Source of the DNA: Siphonodentalium dalli
Lineage: Eukaryota > Mollusca > Scaphopoda > Gadilida > Siphonodentaliidae
Direction: 5' to 3'
Length of the DNA: 64,000 nt
Assembly: GCA_032622095.1 (NCBI GenBank)
Contig: CP136061.1
Coordinates: 3,844,001-3,908,000 of the forward strand
The number at the start of each line of letters is the position of its first letter. Position 1 is the stretch's first letter. Positions 44,401 through 55,942 of this stretch are shown piece by piece. Below the pieces are notes generated by a model, which worked only from the letters and a program-made list of their open reading frames with translations, did no database searches and was not told the DNA's origin. Made by a program: the position numbers and the translations under genes.

Positions 44401-47400
44401 CACACCCCAGTGTCTGTATAATACATGATGATACCCATCCCAGTGTCTGTATAATACATGATGATACACACCCCAGTGTCTGTATAATACATGATGATAC
44501 CCACCCCAGTGTCTGTATAATACATGATGATACACACCCCAGTGTCTGTATAATACATGATGATACCCACCCCAGTGTCTGTATAATACATGATGATACA
44601 CACCCCAGTGTCTGTATAATACATGATGATACCCACCCCAGTGTCTGTATAATACATGATGATACCCATCCCAGTGTCTGTATAATACATGATGATACCG
44701 ATCCCAGTGTCTGTATAATACATGATGATACACACCCCAGTGTCTGTATAATACATGATGATACCCACCCCAGTGTCTGTATAATACATGATGATACACA
44801 CCCCAGTGTCTGTATAATACATGATGATACCCACCCCAGTGTCTGTATAATACATGATGATACCCACCCCAGTGTCTGTATAATACATGATGATACCCAC
44901 CCCAGTGTCTGTATAATACATGATGATACCCACCCCAGTGTCTGTATAATACATGATGATACCCATCCCAGTGTCTGTATAATACATGATGATACACACC
45001 CCAGTGTCTGTATAATACATGATGATACCCACCCCAGTGTCTGTATAATACATGATGATACCCACCCCAGTGTCTGTATAATACATGATGATACCCACCC
45101 CAGTGTCTGTATAATACATGATGATACCCACCCCAGTGTCTGTATAATACATGATGATACCCACCCCAGTGTCTGTATAATACATGATGATACCCACCCC
45201 AGTGTCTGTATAATACATGATGATACCCACCCCAGTGTCTGTATAATACATGATGATACACACCCCAGTGTCTGTATAATACATGATGATACCCACCCCA
45301 GTGTCTGTATAATACATGATGATACCCACCCCAGTGTCTGTATAATACATGATGACACCCACCCCAGTGTCTGTATAATACATGATGATACCCACCCCAG
45401 TGTCTGTATAATACATGGTGATACCCACCCCAGTGTCTGTATAATACACGATGATACCCACCCCAGTGTCTGTATAATACATGATGATACCCACCCCAGT
45501 GTCTGTATAATACATGATGATACCCACCCCAGTGTCTGTATAATACATAATGATACCCACCCCAGTGTCTGTATAATACATGATGATACCCACCCCAGTG
45601 TCTGTATAATACATGATGACACCCACCCCAGTGTCTGTATAATACATGATGATACCCACCCCAGTGTCTGTATAATACATGATGATACCCACCCCAGTGT
45701 CTGTATAATACATGATGATACACACCCCAGTGTCTGTATAATACATGATGATACACACCCCAGTGTCTGTATAATACATGATGATACCCACCCCAGTGTC
45801 TGTATAATACATGATGATACCCATCCCAGTGTCTGTATAATACATGATGATACCCACCCCAGTGTCTGTATAATACATGATGATACCCATCCCAGTGTCT
45901 GTATAATACATGATGATACACACCCCAGTGTCTGTATAATACATGATGATACCCACCCCAGTGTCTGTATAATACATGATGATACCCACCCCAGTGTCTG
46001 TATAATACATGATGATACCCACCCCAGTGTCTGTATAATACATGATGATACCCACCCCAGTGTCTGTATAATACATGATGATACCCACCCCAGTGTCTGT
46101 ATAATACATGATGATACCCACCCCAGTGTCTGTATAATACATGATGATACCCACCCCAGTGTCTGTATAATACATGATGATACACACCCCAGTGTCTGTA
46201 TAATACATGATGATACCCACCCCAGTGTCTGTATAATACATGATGATACCCACCCCAGTGTCTGTATAATACATGATGACACCCACCCCAGTGTCTGTAT
46301 AATACATGATGATACCCACCCCAGTGTTTGTATAATACATGGTGATACCCACCCCAGTGTCTGTATAATACACGATGATACCCACCCCAGTGTCTGTATA
46401 ATACATGATGATACCCACCCCAGTGTCTGTATAATACATGATGATACCCACCCCAGTGTCTGTATAATACATAATGATACCCACCCCAGTGTCTGTATAA
46501 TACATGATGATACCCACCCCAGTGTCTGTATAATACATGATGACACCCACCCCAGTGTCTGTATAATACATGATGATACCCACCCCAGTGTCTGTATAAT
46601 ACATGATGATACACACCCCAGTGTCTGTATAATACATGATGATACACACCCCAGTGTCTGTATAATACATGATGATACCCACCCCAGTGTCTGTATAATA
46701 CATGAAGATACCCACCCCAGTGTCTGTATAATACATGACGATACCCACCCCAGTGTCTGTATAATACATGATGATACCCACCCCAGTGTCTGTATAATAC
46801 ATGATGATACCCACCCCAGTGTCTGTATAATACATGATGATACCCACCCCAGTGTCTGTATAATACATGATGATACCCACCCCAGTGTCTGTATAATACA
46901 TGATGATACACACCCCAGTGTCTGTATAATACATGATGATACACACCCCAGTGTCTGTATAATACATGATGATACCCACCCCAGTGTCTGTATAATACAT
47001 GATGATACCCACCCCAGTGTCTGTATAATACATGATGATACCCACCCCAGTGTCTGTATAATACATGATGATACCCATCCCAGTGTCTGTATAATACATG
47101 ATGATACCCATCCCAGTGTCTGTATAATACATGATGATACACACCCCAGTGTCTGTATAATACATGATGATACCCACCCCAGTGTCTGTATAATACATGA
47201 TGATACACACCCCAGTGTCTGTATAATACATGATGATACCCACCCCAGTGTCTGTATAATACATGATGATACCCACCCCAGTGTCTGTATAATACATGAT
47301 GATACCCACCCCAGTGTCTGTATAATACATGATGATACCCACCCCAGTGTCTGTATAATACATGATGATACACACCCCAGTGTCTGTATAATACATGATG

Positions 47401-49309
47401 ATACCCACCCCAGTGTCTGTATAATACATGATGATACCCACCCCAGTGTCTGTATAATACATGATGATACCCACCCCAGTGTCTGTATAATACATGATGA
47501 TACCCACCCCAGTGTCTGTATAATACATGATGATACCCACCCCAGTGTCTGTATAATACATGATGATACCCACCCCAGTGTCTGTATAATACATGGTGAT
47601 ACCCACCCCAGTGTCTGTATAATACATGATGATACACACCCCAGTGTCTGTATAATACATGATGATACCCACCCCAGTGTCTGTATAATACATGATGATA
47701 CACACCCCAGTGTCTGTATAATACATGATGATACCCACCCCAGTGTCTGTATAATACATGATGATACCCACCCCAGTGTCTGTATAATACATGATGATAC
47801 CCACCCCAGTGTCTGTATAATACATGATGATACCCACCCCAGTGTCTGTATAATACATGATGATACCCACCCCAGTGTCTGTATAATACATGATGATACC
47901 CACCCCAGTGTCTGTATTATACATGATGATACCCACCCCAGTGTCTGTATAATACATGATGATACCCACCCAGTGTATGTATAATACATGATGAAACCCA
48001 CCCCAGTGTATGTATAATACATGATGATACCCACCCCAGTGTCTGTATAATACATGATGATACCCACCCCAGTGTCTGTATAATACATGATGATACCCAC
48101 CCCAGTGTCTGTATAATACATGATGATACCCACCCCAGTGTCTGTATAATACATGATGATACACACCCCAGTGTCTGTATAATACATGATGATACCCACC
48201 CCAGTGTCTGTATAATACATGATGATACACACCCCAGTGTCTGTATAATACATGATGATACCCACCCCAGTGTCTGTATAATACATGATGATACCCACCC
48301 CAGTGTCTGTATAATACATGATGATACACACCCCAGTGTCTGTATAATACATGATGATACCCACCCCAGTGTCTGTATAATACATGATGACACCCACCCC
48401 AGTGTCTGTATAATACATGATGATACCCACCCCAGTGTCTGTATAATACACGATGATACCCACCCCAGTGTCTGTATAATACATGATGATACCCACCCCA
48501 GTGTCTGTATAATACATGATGATACCCACCCCAGTGTCTGTATAATACATGATGATACCCACCCCAGTGTCTGTATAATACATGATGACACCCACCCCAG
48601 TGTCTGTATAATACATGATGATACCAACCCCAGTGTCTGTATAATACACGATGATACCCACCCAGTGTCTGTATAATACATGATGATACCCACCCCAGTG
48701 TCTGTATAATACATGATGATACCCACCCCAGTGTCTGTATAATACATGATGATACCCACCCCAGTGTCTGTATAATACATGATGATACCCACCCCAGTGT
48801 CTGTATAATACATGATGATACCCACCCCAGTGTCTGTATAATACATGATGATACCCACCCCAGTGTCTGTATAATACATGATGATACCCACCCCAGTGTC
48901 TGTATAATACATGATGATACCCACCCCAGTGTCTGTATAATACATGATGATACCCACCCCAGTGTCTGTATAATACATGATGATACCCACCCCAGTGTCT
49001 GTATAATACATGATGATACCCACCCCAGTGTCTGTATAATACATGATGATACCCACCCCAGTGTCTGTATAATACATGATGATACCCACCCCAGTGTCTG
49101 TATAATACATGATGATACCCACCCCAGTGTCTGTATAATACATGATGATACCCACCCCAGTGTCTGTATAATACATGATGATACCCACCCCAGTGTCTGT
49201 ATAATACATGATGATACCCACCCCAGTGTCTGTATAATACATGATGATACCCACCCCAGTGTCTGTATAATACATAATGATACCCACCCCAGTGTCTGTA
49301 TAATACATT
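41435..49309. repeat. 33-bp satellite array, ~238 units
   Basis: The unit is CAGTGTCTGTATAATACATG followed by ATGATACCCACCC. Main variants are ACACACC, ACCCATC, GTATGTAT, CATGAAG, CATGGTG, CACGATG and GATGACACC. Higher-order duplication is provable: five private variants recur exactly 924 bp (28 units) apart, for example GATGAC at 45351/46275 and 45615/46539, CATGG at 45414/46338 and CACG at 45447/46371. Three units lack one C (near 43646, 47968 and 48660) and one has an extra GAT (near 42974). Since 33 is divisible by three and the minus unit has no stop in any frame, three minus frames stay open for kilobases. Confidence 0.97.
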
Positions 49310-50580
49310 CAAGAATATCAATTAAAATATTGTAATTTTGGTGGCCTGTAATTAAAATATTGTAATTTTAGTGGCGCTGGTGTTTATAAAACGAAAGAAA
49401 TAGCCGTCTCAATTATGGCCGGTTTACAACAACCAAACAGTTCACAATACACATGTTGTACAATGCTGTACACACATTACATGGCTTTTTCCTTGATTTG
49501 TTCAGAGAAAGGAAATACTTTTTCACCCTGTGTTACCCCCCCCCCCCCTTATATTTCATAGTTCACTGACAGAGGAGCAACTCGGGGCATTCAGTCTAGG
49601 TAACACGACTGTATGCATAAACCCAAATGCTCTACATGGCTGTACGAGAGTATATTATAAACACTGCCATATGTCACTCTCCTAATGGGATGCATTGAAC
49701 ATATATATTTTATATCGCGAAAATAAAGATTTGTCTCGCTCACTCATGACATATTTTTCGGTATCCACTCAAAAACACTAGCTATCCTCTATTTATCCAA
49801 TTCCTGTATCGCTGATCACAACATCGCTTCGAAATGTTTTGTCAATTCCCAATACTAAATTATTCACCAGTTGACATGATCAACTGAATAATTTAGTATA
49901 GTGCGCCATACTAAATTATTCACCTGTTGACATGATCTGATTGTGAATTGATTTGACATTATGGAAACTCGGACAGCATGAATAACGTTCGATAACAGAT
50001 AATAAATACTGACTTTTCAAAAATAGTGGTTCTATGTGGGGGGAATAGTCATCTCCAAGCCGTGCATTATGTATACAATATACGATGGGTAAAACAGTTA
50101 AATCTAAGCGCAAACACAATCAAGGCAACTGGAAGGCATATGATTCCCTTCTGGATTCGATTAAAGTGTGTCATTGTTTCCAGTAAGCTCAGACCTAGAA
50201 TTACGCGTAAAGACTCCATATACATTCACAATTCACTCCTTAAATCCTACCGAACAACTCCAGAAATAAATCACAAATTCACGAACACGCCAGTCGGTCA
50301 CTGCCTTTTGGCTAACTGTGTCATCGTGTCAAGGTTACCCGCTCAGCAAGATCTGCACGTGCGCTTATGTTGTCCCTGATCTAATTTGACAATATGCCAA
50401 AAATAGCAGAAATGAAAACAGGGGCGTGAAGAGGTAGCTTAAATGCGTGTAGTTCTGTGTCGATACATTATATATATCGTGAGCTATTGAAATCAATGCC
50501 AACAGCGACAATGCTAGTGATATTATCTAATCTTAATGCCATGTTTTATATTATCAATCAACTATTTAGGCTCATCTTTA
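49310..50580. other. Right flank of the 33-bp satellite
   Basis: No gene is recognised. It contains a two-copy direct repeat of AATTAAAATATTGTAATTTT at 49317-49370, a 13-bp poly-C near 49536, the phrase TTTTCGGTATCCACTCAA shared with 29270, and a hairpin listed separately. The plus frame 50026-50379 has no domain. Confidence 0.5.
49852..49937. repeat. Hairpin plus third arm (ATACTAAATTATTCACC)
   Basis: ATACTAAATTATTCACCAGT pairs with the inverted ACTGAATAATTTAGTAT, closing around TGACATGATC (49852-49899). A third arm, ATACTAAATTATTCACC, follows at about 49908. It looks like a small fold-back element or the join of two. Confidence 0.75.
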
Positions 50581-50589
50581 TTTTATTAA

Positions 50590-51012
50590 ATTAAAATCAG
50601 AATATTTCGCCAGATATCGAAAATAAGAGATGGTCAGTAAAAGTGCACCAGCTCTGCGGTGTCGCGGAGGGATGTCTGGGCAGATCGGGCCCCGCGCCAC
50701 ACGGTGCATTTGTCTCGTGTGGAGCGGGGTGTGCTCCACCATGGCGCCCGGTGAAGTGGTATGGCATGGTGGTGGGAATGAGGGTGTTACCACAGTGGTT
50801 GGTAGTCGTGGGTGGATTGGAGCTGCATGCATTTTTTGGACTTCCAAGAAATGTGTGCGGCTTTAATATGCACTAGGCTGCCTGTTGCTGTGGGGAAACA
50901 TATTACAACGCACGCGTGTAACCTGTAAATTATATGTATATATGTTAATTGATGTTGTCTAAATGTCATTAATTGATTTACATAGACAATAAACTTGATT
51001 GTTGATTGTTGA
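50590..51012 (+). other. GC-rich island ending in AATAAA and a TTGATTG tail
   Basis: A GC-rich block (50640-50870) in AT-rich DNA is followed by an AATAAA signal near 50987 and ACTTGATTGTTGATTGTTGA. This resembles the 3' end of a CR1/L2-type LINE or of a polyadenylated transcript. Frames on both strands (50578-50876) reflect the GC content and carry no domain. The class is an inference from tail form. Confidence 0.4.
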
Positions 51013-51811
51013 ATAAGTGCTGGTGCGTAACTGTTCTATTAGTGCATAACATACTGGGGAATAGTAAGCCACTTTCAGATGTGACTCTACTGTTTATTTG
51101 AACCACGGGGACGGTCGTGACATTGAAACAAGACACCGTGCACCATTACCAAGCACATAAATTCACAATCAATAATACGTTTTAGCCACCTGTTATGTCA
51201 TGTTTCCAACTGATAGGTATTTCAGTTCACAATTTCGACCGAAAGTTGAAAATACTGACTGGACTTTTCATTTTGGTAAGAAACATCACAATTTCACACC
51301 AAACACTTGAAAAATCGAACAATTCTAAACTTCCCAACCGATGGCCATAACATTTCAAATCTCTGTCCGAACGTATAAAACTATTTAACTTATTCATTTT
51401 GGTGGAAAAACAAACAAATTCCACACTGGTCACTTGTTGAAAAATCGGCCATTTACTTTACTCATGTGATAATGTCCCTTACAAGTACACGATCATTCCC
51501 TTTTGAAGTTTTGTGATCAACTGTCACCAAAATTTAGCAGATACAACGTGTAGCCAAAATGAATAATCGAATCTTATAACAACGAGCTACCAACGCTATA
51601 CAAGCAGTGGGAGAATGGGATTTGCCTGTGCGGAATTGTGTGTCCATTCATAGCATTACCATATTAGCACATGTTACAGGTTACCAGCATACGTGTATAG
51701 TAAATGTGGCTATTACCACAAGCTATTCAACAAGCAAACCCTAACTAAAGATATGAAATATTCAACATCAGCTCGAGTGTTTTGACTAATTGCCATTCTC
51801 CTTGATAGCAT
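51013..51811. other. Intergenic sequence with a diverged direct repeat
   Basis: No gene. Two diverged copies of a roughly 150-200 bp text lie at about 51200-51320 and 51320-51470 (shared words CATTTTGGT, AAACA-CACAATTTC, CACTTG then TTGAAAAATCG). Confidence 0.45.
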
Positions 51812-51815
51812 ATTA

Positions 51816-51987
51816 TATAAGGATTAACTGTCATGTGGACAGTTTTTATGGAGATGTAACCGTGAGGTAAGTGGTCATAACTTGTGTAAAACCCGAAGGG
51901 TTTTACATACTAATTATGACCACTTACATCACTTACCTCACGATTACATCGCCAGAAAAACAGTCCACATGACAGTTAATCTTTATA
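51816..51987. mobile_element. Fold-back element with ~75-bp arms
   Basis: Left arm AAGGATTAACTGTCATGTGG through GTGAGGTAAGTGGTCATAA to GTAAAACCC pairs with GGGTTTTAC through GACCACTTAC to CCACATGACAGTTAATCTTT, with a 4-base turn (GAAG) and a few mismatches. The outermost bases are AT-rich and no certain target duplication is seen. It is probably a MITE. Confidence 0.85.
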
Positions 51988-53149
51988 TTTATATACATGT
52001 ATTTAAATTTATTTAAATCGAAAAGTGTATCGTGACAAAACCAGCCGAAAATATCCCATAGCACCCTTGGCAAAAGTTATCAGAAACAATTTCTCTTTAT
52101 GTTGAAACCCGATGATTTATTAAGTCAATCCTGCGCGAGTCCAAATGCGCCCAAACATTACGCGTTCGTCTTTCCAAACCCAATGACGTGTCGATGTTGT
52201 TATGAGGATGCAGTTATTAGCTGTTGCGCATTCACCGAGAAATAATTGCAACTAGCCACGTGGGCGCCGACCAATCGGAATGCTGGATTTAGTGATGACA
52301 CACTTAGTATGTAAATTTACACATATAACGCCAAGCAGTCTGTCACAGCGCAATCTTGGTTTTCTTTGTTAGTTATTAGCGCGCGCAGCGTGTATACTGT
52401 TCTGCAAATTGTTGAAAGCTGTGGTCCGATGGGCATTTTATTTATTGATAATTGTTTTTTTCCGGTTTAAAAGTCGAACTGCGCGACCAGGAGGCCGAGT
52501 CCGGTAAAATGTGTAGTTGTGAATTTCATTTCGTTTATTGTCCTTTACATTATTGGGTCAATAATGTTGATTTTTGGTTTGTGACAAGCTTTGTCAATTA
52601 CCAATAAAAGACATTTAAAAGATAATTTGTAAATCTTATATTTCAACTTTTATAGATATGTTTCGTTCTACAGCCCACTGATGGTTGTGGTCGGAGACGA
52701 CCGAGTCGGCCGCCGGTTCATTAATTAGGTGCTGGTTGTTATTGTTATTTTAACGGAATTCTAAGTTGGTCATTCGTGAAACCAATATATTTTATATTCT
52801 ATAATTACAATCATGGGTATATAATATATGATCTTGAGCGCGTTACCATTTCTGACTGTGATTTTCTTGTCGTTGCTGTATCACGATTTTGTTAGTATGA
52901 CTGGCAGAGGAAAGCTCGCTGTCTGATTTCACTTCGAAATGGCTCTGCTGCGCGTAAATACCACTGCATATATAGGTTAAGCCTTTCTCATACTAAATGG
53001 ATTCGCTCAGACCGTTACAATTGTACATCGGAATGGTGTATTATTGATTTCGAGGGATGTTAAGGTGATAAAAGCGGACAACAGATAAATAAACGTGCAG
53101 AAGGAGTCCTAATTATTGAGGGAAATGATTAGAAAATAAGTTCAACAAA
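51988..53149. other. Unrecognised intergenic sequence
   Basis: No gene. Several AATAAA words (for example near 52602) and the phrase GGTCGGAGACGACCGAGTCG near 52690 stand out, but no element is identified. Confidence 0.45.
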
Positions 53150-53435
53150 CTACTCACTAATGGTGCTTTATTATAGAAAGGGTTAGACTTATTATATGAA
53201 CATTTCCTAAGGGATAACTACTCATCAATTATGCTTTAGTATAGAAAGGGTTAGACTTATTATATGAACATTTCCTAAGGGATAACTATTAATCAATTAT
53301 GCTTTAGTATACAACGAAATAAACCACCATCAGAGCATTTCCTTCGGGATCACAACTCATCAATGATGTTTTAGTATAGAAAGGACTTTTTATCTGAACA
53401 TTTCTTAAGGGATCACTACTCATCAATTATTATGC
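53150..53435. repeat. ~70-bp tandem repeat, 4 units
   Basis: Units contain TAGTATAGAAAGGGTTAGAC, TTATTATATGAACATTTCCT, AAGGGATAACTACTCATCAA and TTATGCTT. The second and third are nearly identical, the outer ones diverged. Confidence 0.9.
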
Positions 53436-53859
53436 CCGTCGGGTGTATTCTGTTGTAGAAATTATTGTATCGCATGGGTGCATGGGCGTTTTATCCGAGG
53501 TGTTTGTTTATATCGGTGTTTAACATGTTATTTAATATCGTTTAGTGAACTTTTTCATTTAGTTATACGCGACAAATATCGGCATGTTATATTCTAAATG
53601 AATTGGGATGGTTACTCCTTCGTGCTGTTTGTAAATATTGACTTTTCATTTGCTTGTATAAATGCGGAATATATCGGAGATATGAATAGAGATGTTATTA
53701 AGAACAGTTCCAACACTGACCCTTCACATTGGTTGTTTATTATACAATGTGGCCTAATTCTAAACATTATTTTTATTTATGTGTACAGAGGATATATCAT
53801 AATACTATATGAATTGAAGAATGTTCAGAAATTACCCCCTCCCTTCATGTGACCATGTT
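53436..53859. other. Unrecognised, with an 84-codon frame
   Basis: A plus-strand frame at 53598-53852 reads MNWDGYSFVLFVNIDFSFAC onward with two hydrophobic stretches (residues about 6-18 and 48-75). No family is recognised, no partner exon was found, and base composition matches the surroundings. Confidence 0.3.
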
Positions 53860-54375
53860 TTAATTGATACTCATGGGGGAGGGGGCATATGATAATTAGT
53901 CCTCATTAGACCATATTTTAATTGACCCTCGTGTGACTATATTGTATTTCACCCCAGTGGGACCGTAGTTTAATCAACACTGATGACACCATATTTTATT
54001 TTAATTAACCCTCATAATGGGACCGTATATTTATTCTTTAATTAAGTCATGTTACCATATTTTAATTGACCTTAATGGGACCATATTTCAATAAATCCCG
54101 ATGGGTCCATATTTGTATTAACCCTCATGGGACGATATTTTAATTAACAATCAAGGTACAATTTTAATTAACCATCATGGGACCATATTTTTTATTAACC
54201 CTGATTGGACGATATATTAATTAACCATCATGGGAGCATATTTTATTTAACCGTGATGTGACCATACTTTAATTTACCCTCATCGGACCATATTTCAATT
54301 AACCCTCTCTGTGTGTGACGAATTTTAATTTACCCTCATGGAACCATAGATGTATTGTAATTAATCCTTTATGAG
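53860..54375. repeat. Decayed ~27-bp tandem array
   Basis: Some twenty degenerate units of TAATTAACCCTCATGGGACC ATATTTT with many substitutions and indels. It is clearly older than the 33- and 37-bp arrays. Confidence 0.85.
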
Positions 54376-54583
54376 AGGTCATATCAGGAGATCATTACCT
54401 GAGGCCATTCTTAGATCAGCACTACGCCCTCATAGGGTGTATATTGGCAAGTATATCTGACCCTGTCGCAGGAGGTGGTGGACTAAATGTGATTAAAACA
54501 TACTCAGTATTTGCGTAATTGGATACCGAGTGTGATTATAAACGTGCTCGTACTTGAACCATGTTACGACGATCGCAAATGAT

Positions 54584-54687
54584 TTCTCTCTCTCTCTCGC
54601 TCTCGTTCGCTCTCTCTCTCCCTCTCTCCCTCTCTCTCTCTCTCACCCTCTCTCTCTCCGTCTCTCTCTGTCTCTCTCTCTCTCTCA
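54584..54687. repeat. CT-rich microsatellite
   Basis: An impure (CT)n tract with CCCT and CGCT interruptions. Ser/Leu-rich plus frames over it are compositional artefacts. Confidence 0.95.
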
Positions 54688-55187
54688 AATTTATTCCCAT
54701 TGTAATCGAGGTAGAAACATATATTTCACAATTTTCACTGTCTTGTTGAAAATTTAAATATCAAAACAATCTTATTTTATATTGAGTCTAACCTATGTGT
54801 TGTTTTCAATCATGCTATGACCCACCCTCACATATAACTACGTCACTGTGGGTTGTTAAAGAACGACATTGAACCGTCAATTGAACTAACTGGAGTTCAT
54901 CGACCAAACATATAAATAGTGCCACGATGCATGCATGGTAGTGTTTATACACAATTGCGATAAAGACCCATACAATGCGTATTAAAGACTAAATAATGTG
55001 TTAAATGACTAAAATCTACGTTGACATTGTGCAACTAAGCGTATTATCGTTTTATCATTAATTATTCTCAACCGAAAAACATTTACCCCGTAACGCATCG
55101 AAAAAGATAGCGCCGCTGGGAAAGCTTGCGGGGATAAATACGTTACAAACATGGTGGAATCGAGAAAGGCGATAAACTTAATATAAC
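54688..55187. other. Unrecognised intergenic sequence
   Basis: No gene or repeat is recognised. Confidence 0.5.
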
Positions 55188-55372
55188 AATAACATGATTT
55201 TTGAGGGCGTTATGGTTTATTAACGGCCCGGCTGGAATTATTAACAGCCCAAGGGCATATTAGCGGCCCGAGACGAAGTCGAGGGACGCTAATAGGCCCG
55301 AGGGCTGTTAATCATTCCAGAGGGCCGTTAATAAACCATAATGCCCGATGAAATCATGTTATTACTATTATT
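55188..55372. mobile_element. Fold-back element with ~90-bp arms
   Basis: AATAACATGATTTTTGAGGG, GTTATGGTTTATTAACGGCC and ATTAACAGCCC in the left arm are answered by GGGCTGTTAAT, GGCCGTTAATAAACCATAAT and AAATCATGTTATT on the right, centred near CGAGACGAAGTCGAGGG. Nearby GGGCCGATA / TATCGGCCC (55767-55800) and further GAACGCCC words suggest it lies within a larger, more decayed inverted structure reaching about 55890. Confidence 0.8.
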
Positions 55373-55942
55373 ACCACAGTTTTGGACATTTGACCCATTT
55401 CAGGATTTAGTGGAATAATGAAGTAGATTAAGAGAGAAATATTTTCAAGAACATTTAAATTTGATACCATTTGACTTGTCAGCTGACACGGACTGACGGA
55501 GTCTCGAAAATAGGACAGGGGAAAACCCAGCATTGCAGACGAGTAACAACAAATGAGAGGTTGACAGCTAAAATTATCAATGCATACTTACGCTTGATAC
55601 AATAATTCAATCATATAGCGTGAATTCCAATCATAAAACCACTATAGTGTCGAGGAAATCGGATACATCTTCCCATTATTTTCTTGAAATAAACACGCCA
55701 CATCGGAAGTTGAAGGGACGTAACTCTCGCGATAATAAACGAGATCTATAGTTTCCGGGCGGCGGGCCGATATTGAACTAGGCTTCTCATTATCGGCCCG
55801 CGGCCCGCTGTTTTGGTAACAATACGCTATTTGGAACGCCCCCAAAAACATTATCAATGGCCTAGAGAACGCCCTATAAAGTGGTAATAATAGATATTAA
55901 TCATGTCTGCATCTTTCAAGCGCACATACACATCGACGGGTT
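55373..55942. other. Decayed sequence around the fold-back element
   Basis: No gene. The 71-codon minus frame at 55642-55857 crosses an inverted GGGCCGAT repeat and is not credible as a protein. Confidence 0.5.

Noticed and set aside
41391-49321. Giant minus-strand ORFs of 2,095-2,628 codons as repetitive proteins
   Set aside because: All three minus frames are open because the 33-nt unit has no stop on that strand. The frames overlap, swap at single-base deletions, lack a leader or a non-repeat domain, and the variants show no coding bias by eye.
50578-50876. Protein-coding gene in the GC-rich island
   Set aside because: Frames are open on both strands simultaneously, as expected for GC-rich DNA, and none has a domain. 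The AATAAA and TTGATTG tail fit a retroposon or transcript 3' end better.
54554-54757. Ser/Leu-rich ORFs
   Set aside because: They are translations of a CT microsatellite.
55642-55857. 71-codon minus ORF
   Set aside because: It crosses an inverted GGGCCGAT repeat in decayed fold-back DNA and has no domain.
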